Source: Diplolepis rosae
Lineage: Eukaryota > Arthropoda > Insecta > Hymenoptera > Diplolepididae
DNA: 64,000 nt
Direction: 5' to 3'
NCBI GenBank assembly: GCA_030998225.1
Contig: JAPYXD010000755.1
Location: forward strand, 1,240,001 to 1,304,000
Shown here: in pieces, positions 60,721 to 64,000 of the stretch
Layout of the letters: each line of letters begins with the position of its first letter
How positions within the stretch are numbered: the stretch's first letter is position 1
Notes under the pieces: generated by a model
Told to the model about the DNA's origin: nothing
Databases searched by the model: none
What the model saw: only the letters and a program-made list of their open reading frames with translations
Made by a program: the position numbers and the translations under genes

Positions 60721-62218
60721 TGAGATGCAGGTTCTACCCGTGACCTGGCAACTCTTTAAACGGGCTGGCCCAACTAATTTTCTCTAGTATAAAATATACC
60801 TGAAAATAAAATATTCACTTAAAGGACTTAGTTGAGCGCCAGTCACCCAGGTTAGTGACGATATTTATTTAGAACAATGATGAGACTCGAAATTCCAGAA
60901 ATCAACACAAGGCGAGGTCAAACAATGTCACAACAGATTACCGGGTAATAATTAAAACACCAGAATTTAATTAATTAACATGTATCGGCTTAACAAGATT
61001 TATTGAAACAAATCAAAATGGATTTACTAAAAGCCTAAAATATGTACATTGATTTTAATAAACGCAGATAAAATGAAATATAACGGAAATCTCGGAAAAT
61101 TGCCGAGTCACGCGACAATATGGCGAATTACGTACATTCCCGCGCGTCGCCACCCGAGAGAACTAGACTTGACTAATTTATTTTAATTATTCAATTTCTT
61201 TTTCTGTCTAACCATCAAAGAAAGGCTACCGATATAACAAAAGGGCACTCGCGAAAAAGAGAGAGAAGAGAGGTGAAGTGGCTGCGGTGCATGTGACAGA
61301 CGCCATAAAACGTTCAAGTCAATTTATACTTATGCTCGGAATTCCGAGCCACTTGCCAAGAGAAAATTTAACCAAAGTCACTCACGCTACCTGTATGATA
61401 TCCTCCGTAATTGGGTCGAACCGTGGTACAAACTCATCTTCCATGGCTCGAAAATCCTTGTCTTAAATTTCTTTAAGGAGACAAAAGCGTGAGACTTGTC
61501 TCTAATATTCGCAGGACGAGAGTGACGATGGCCGACGCGACGCTGACAGAATTCCCGACCTGCCCCACGAATTACATGCGTGACCCAATCCCGGACCCGG
61601 AAACAGGTCACATGTCAAACATCCAATAGACGACTAGGCAACTCGTGTCTAGTATAATAATTGCCCTCGGCAAATAATTTCCATCAACACGCGGTTCTAT
61701 CATTTGCAACGAACGGCGCGTGTGGTATAATGACACCATTGTAATTAGTGTTCATTTACATCAAACTGCACAAATTTAGTATCACAAAATGTCTAAGATA
61801 CTAAATATCAAGCCCCAGGGTCAATGCGCCCTAGGGTACGTTTTCTGGGTCACGTGGTGGCGTCTGGTAGTCTTTGCGTCGCTCTCCAACGATCGATGGC
61901 GGCGATAATCGAAGCGTCGATCTATCGTGGCTCAAAACTCGACATGGCGGTCAATGTTAACATGGACTCGGTAGCCGGCTGTGCCTCATCCTCGACGCTG
62001 CTGTCCTCCGGTGGTGCTGTCCTCGTATTGCCCATGGAACAGACGGGACAGGAAGCGTGAGTGTGTGATTAGTGTATTTCGAGTGCTCTCGGGTGACGAA
62101 GAAGTGCGGGCTCTCGTCACACGACTTTTTCCCCAGGGACATAACCCCACCTGTCATACCGGTGAGTTTACCAAATTAAATATTTTCAATGTGACGGGTA
62201 AAATTTACCACGTCACAA
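60721..62218 (-). mobile_element. 1,498-bp LTR-like insertion (probable solo LTR) with CATAT duplications
   Basis: CATAT flanks both sides (60716-60720 and 62219-62223). On the minus strand it starts TTGTGACGTGG and ends CATCTCA. It has no ORF of a retroelement protein, which fits a solo LTR. A related terminal stretch occurs at 46900-47000. The superfamily is not determined. Confidence 0.65.
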
Positions 62219-62476
62219 CATATTTGGAGCATTTTCTGAGCATTCAAGTTCTCGGTGAACAGCTCTAAACACCAAAAACCGCGCCGTGAGAAGCATCCCT
62301 AAACATTTGCATCTTTCAGCAAGATCGTCGACTGTTTTATTGGCTTTATAACGCTCAACCCACTTCTTCACGAACGATTTCGACTTTTTTATGTATTTAA
62401 CAGCGGCTGTATGGGACATAAGTGGTCCCTTTGGATGGGTACACAAGAAGACCGCTTCAAAACGTTTCGCGTACAC
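62219..62476 (-). pseudogene. N-terminal part of the Tc1 transposase
   Basis: It encodes F-L-C-T-H-P-K-G-P and the helix-turn-helix K-K-S-K-S-F-V-K-K-W-V-E-R-Y, then V-D-D-L-A-E. The sequence then jumps, by internal deletion, to a region equivalent to L-F-T-E-N-L-N-A-Q-K in another frame. The first catalytic D lies in the deleted part. The fragment is cut at the LTR insertion point. Confidence 0.8.
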
Positions 62477-62927
62477 AGAACTCGTTATGACTCGCGTCTG
62501 TTCTCTCGGACAATTCGAGCGCTACTGAATTGCTTTGGTAATTGCGCCGTAGTCCCTTGAATGTACTTTCATTAAAAAAAAAAAGTTCAAAAATCTCTAA
62601 TAGTTTTCGAAAAATCGAGAACTCGCTCTTGTTGAACAGACTGTATGTGCATTTTTTGAAGCAAATTATGACTTATGAAAAATCTCAGAAATTAGAGAGG
62701 AACAAACTATTTTTTCGACGAGAAATACACCCAAGAAAGAATTTGTTTATAAAAATAATTTATTATAATTAAATATTAATAGAATTATTTTCTTTCTATG
62801 AGAGCAGTTGCAATAATTCTGGCTGATATTTTTCTTTAAGTTAAAAATTTACAAAGCTGAAATAGCCAATTTTGTCTATGTATTGTTGCTTTGTGGAAAA
62901 AATTGAAAAATCGCAATCGACAATTCT

Positions 62928-63308
62928 CACTCAGAAAAATGATTTGATTGAATCAAAGAAAATGATTTGTTTGAACGACTTTCTTTGAATTAAAGAAATG
63001 ATTTGTTCAAATGAAATAAAATTTGTTTGATTAAAAAAAAATATCTTTGAACCAAATAAATATTCGTTTGAATCAAATTAATTTTTCTTCAAAACAAAGA
63101 AATTAATGCATTGATATATGGTTAAAGATATAATTTGTTTGATTTAAGGCAAAAATTTATTTGATTCTAACAAATATTTATTTAGTCCAAAGATATTTTA
63201 TATGAATCAAACAAATTTTGTTTCATTAAAGCAAAACATTTCTTTACATCAAAGAAAGTGTTTCAAACAAATAATTTTTTTGATTACATCAAATATTTTT
63301 CCTGAGTG
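62928..63308. mobile_element. 381-bp MITE with CACTCAG ends and TTCT duplications
   Basis: The ends are CACTCAGAAAAATGATTTG and, inverted, CACTCAGGAAAAATATTTG. TTCT lies on both sides (62924-62927 and 63309-63312). The interior is made of many degenerate tttgattcaaa/tttgaatcaaa units. Its removal restores the Transib-like right arm. Confidence 0.85.
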
Positions 63309-63418
63309 TTCTTTTGAATTTAAAGCTGAGAATCTATAAAAAACAAAATTCAAAATCGGTTAAGAAATACGACATATAGCCGATTATGAACAGTAAATTC
63401 CTATTGCGGACCACTGTG

Positions 63419-63570
63419 CAGCGCGCCCTGAACGCCGGTAATTGTAGTAACGAAATCATAAAGGCTATTTTTATTACAGCCTCTAGCTCTAGTTAGGACC
63501 ATTCTGGCCATGTTGAATGTCGACGACGAAGTTCGTGAAACTATCGATGTTCACTATCATTCATAATTAC
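63419..63570 (+). pseudogene. Continuation of the gypsy gag fragment
   Basis: It reads R-A-L-N-A-G-N, then after a frame change V-R-T-I-L-A-M-L-N-V and E-V-R-E-T-I-D-V, which fits the part of gag expected after F-L-T-G-G. It is separated from its first half only by the element at 56672-63418. Confidence 0.65.
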
Positions 63571-63823
63571 CTTCCTTTTGGTTTGAAGTTAGGTTTCAAA
63601 GAAATGTTGAATTCTTATATAGATAGGCACTTCTTTCGGATTTTATTCATGTGAGTTATATAGAAAGTCGTCGTTTTTCCGAAACCTAGCTACAAATCAG
63701 AAAGAAGGCATTTATGAACGTTACTGTACTTTCGTCAAGAATGTATGCCATGACTTTTGTAAAGTCCATGTCTATTCTCTTTAATTTTTACTTAATATTT
63801 ATAATTTTCATGCTTTGCATTAG

Positions 63824-63965
63824 ATTTCATGGAATGGGTATTATACATACTGCCAAAAAAAATATTAAAGACGAGCTAGTCAGAAAGAAAAAAATAGAAG
63901 CTCTAGAAAAAATGCGTCAAAAAAATGTTTATGGTCAAGATTTGAGTGTAACACAAGTTACAAAG
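63824..63965 (+). CDS. Rel: Relish exon: Rel homology domain, linker to dimerisation region
   Basis: A ttgcattag acceptor supplies the third base of the Ala codon started at 55122-55123, so the 8.7-kb intron is phase 2 on both sides. It encodes F-H-G-M-G-I-I-H-T-A-K-K-N-I, the end of the N-terminal Rel subdomain and a hallmark of Relish, then a charged K-K-K-I-E-A-L-E-K-M-R helix and S-V-T-Q-V-T-K. It ends AAG|GTATTC on a codon boundary. The rest of the gene lies beyond the window. Confidence 0.93.
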
Positions 63966-64000
63966 GTATTCTACATTTTTATTCAATAAACTACAGATTT

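Larger units (their letters stand above)
60346..62643 (-). mobile_element. Internally deleted Tc1 element with TA duplication, split by an LTR insertion
   Basis: Both ends start CAGTCTGTTCAACAAGAGCG and the inverted match extends about 110 bp. TA flanks are at 60344-60345 and 62644-62645. Joining the flanks across it restores the inverted arm of the Transib-like element. Without the LTR insert the element is only about 795 bp, so it lacks the middle of the transposase. Confidence 0.93.
56672..63418. mobile_element. Transib/RAG1-like transposon with CACAGTG ends and ~790-bp inverted arms
   Basis: The left arm (56672-57465) and the right arm (59868-63418, minus later insertions) are inverted copies that start CACAGTGGTCTGAAAAAGG and CACAGTGGTCCGCAATAGG. 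The flanking pentamers are CAGTG and CAGCG, a 5-bp duplication with one change, the length known for Transib. Removing the Tc1 (60346-62643) and the MITE (62928-63308) restores the right arm. Net length is about 4.07 kb. It interrupts a gypsy gag reading frame inside the Relish intron. Confidence 0.8.

Overview
The window looks like a piece of an insect chromosome. Hymenoptera is possible but only weakly suggested. It is AT-rich, intron-bearing and packed with decayed transposable elements. Two features place it: an NF-kB/Relish Rel-homology gene split over short exons at the right end, and the element types present (mariner, Tc1, Ty3/gypsy, R1-like and RTE-like LINEs, Penelope-like remnants, ISL2EU, a probable Transib). 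I found no bacterial-type operons, CRISPR arrays or rRNA genes.

Layout. 0-5 kb: 3' part of a Ty3/gypsy element (RNase H, integrase, probable 3' LTR). 5-11.4 kb: a long inverted-repeat element with a nested pogo-like MITE, a gypsy LTR/leader with gag remnant, a LINE RT scrap, a cluster of tRNA-like foldback repeats and a TA-flanked MITE. 11.9-14.2 kb: an inverted-repeat element broken by another MITE. 14.4-18 kb: a decayed two-gene ISL2EU transposon, a SWIM/YqaJ nuclease gene facing a THAP-DDE transposase gene. 18.7-22.5 kb: an element with minisatellite-like inverted ends that contains an internally deleted mariner with intact ends. 24-27.4 kb: R1-clade LINE, Tc1 and mariner remnants. 28-35 kb: mostly repeat-derived AT-rich DNA, including a Penelope-like hammerhead-type motif. 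35.3-38.9 kb: a long-TIR element with a broken gene of a repeated insect family. 39.7-43.6 kb: MITEs and a second gypsy gag-protease-RT remnant. 45-46.3 kb: a broken copy of another repeated insect ORF family. 48.4-48.8 kb: a large palindrome carrying hammerhead-like cores in both arms.

Host gene. Four exons on the plus strand (52202-52345, 54740-54885, 54960-55123, 63824-63965) join in phase and encode part of a Relish-type protein. The first exon is tentative and the gene continues beyond the window. Its 8.7-kb intron (55124-63823) is a Russian doll of insertions. A gypsy gag fragment was split by a RAG1/Transib-like transposon (56672-63418) whose ends are CACAGTG, identical to the V(D)J signal heptamer. 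The right arm of that transposon was split by an internally deleted Tc1 (60346-62643), which was split in turn by a 1.5-kb LTR-like insertion (60721-62218). A 381-bp MITE with TTCT duplications (62928-63308) also sits in that arm.

Apart from Relish, every coding region I can name is mobile-element derived and nearly all are broken. The one uninterrupted transposase ORF, in the mariner, lacks its first catalytic residue.
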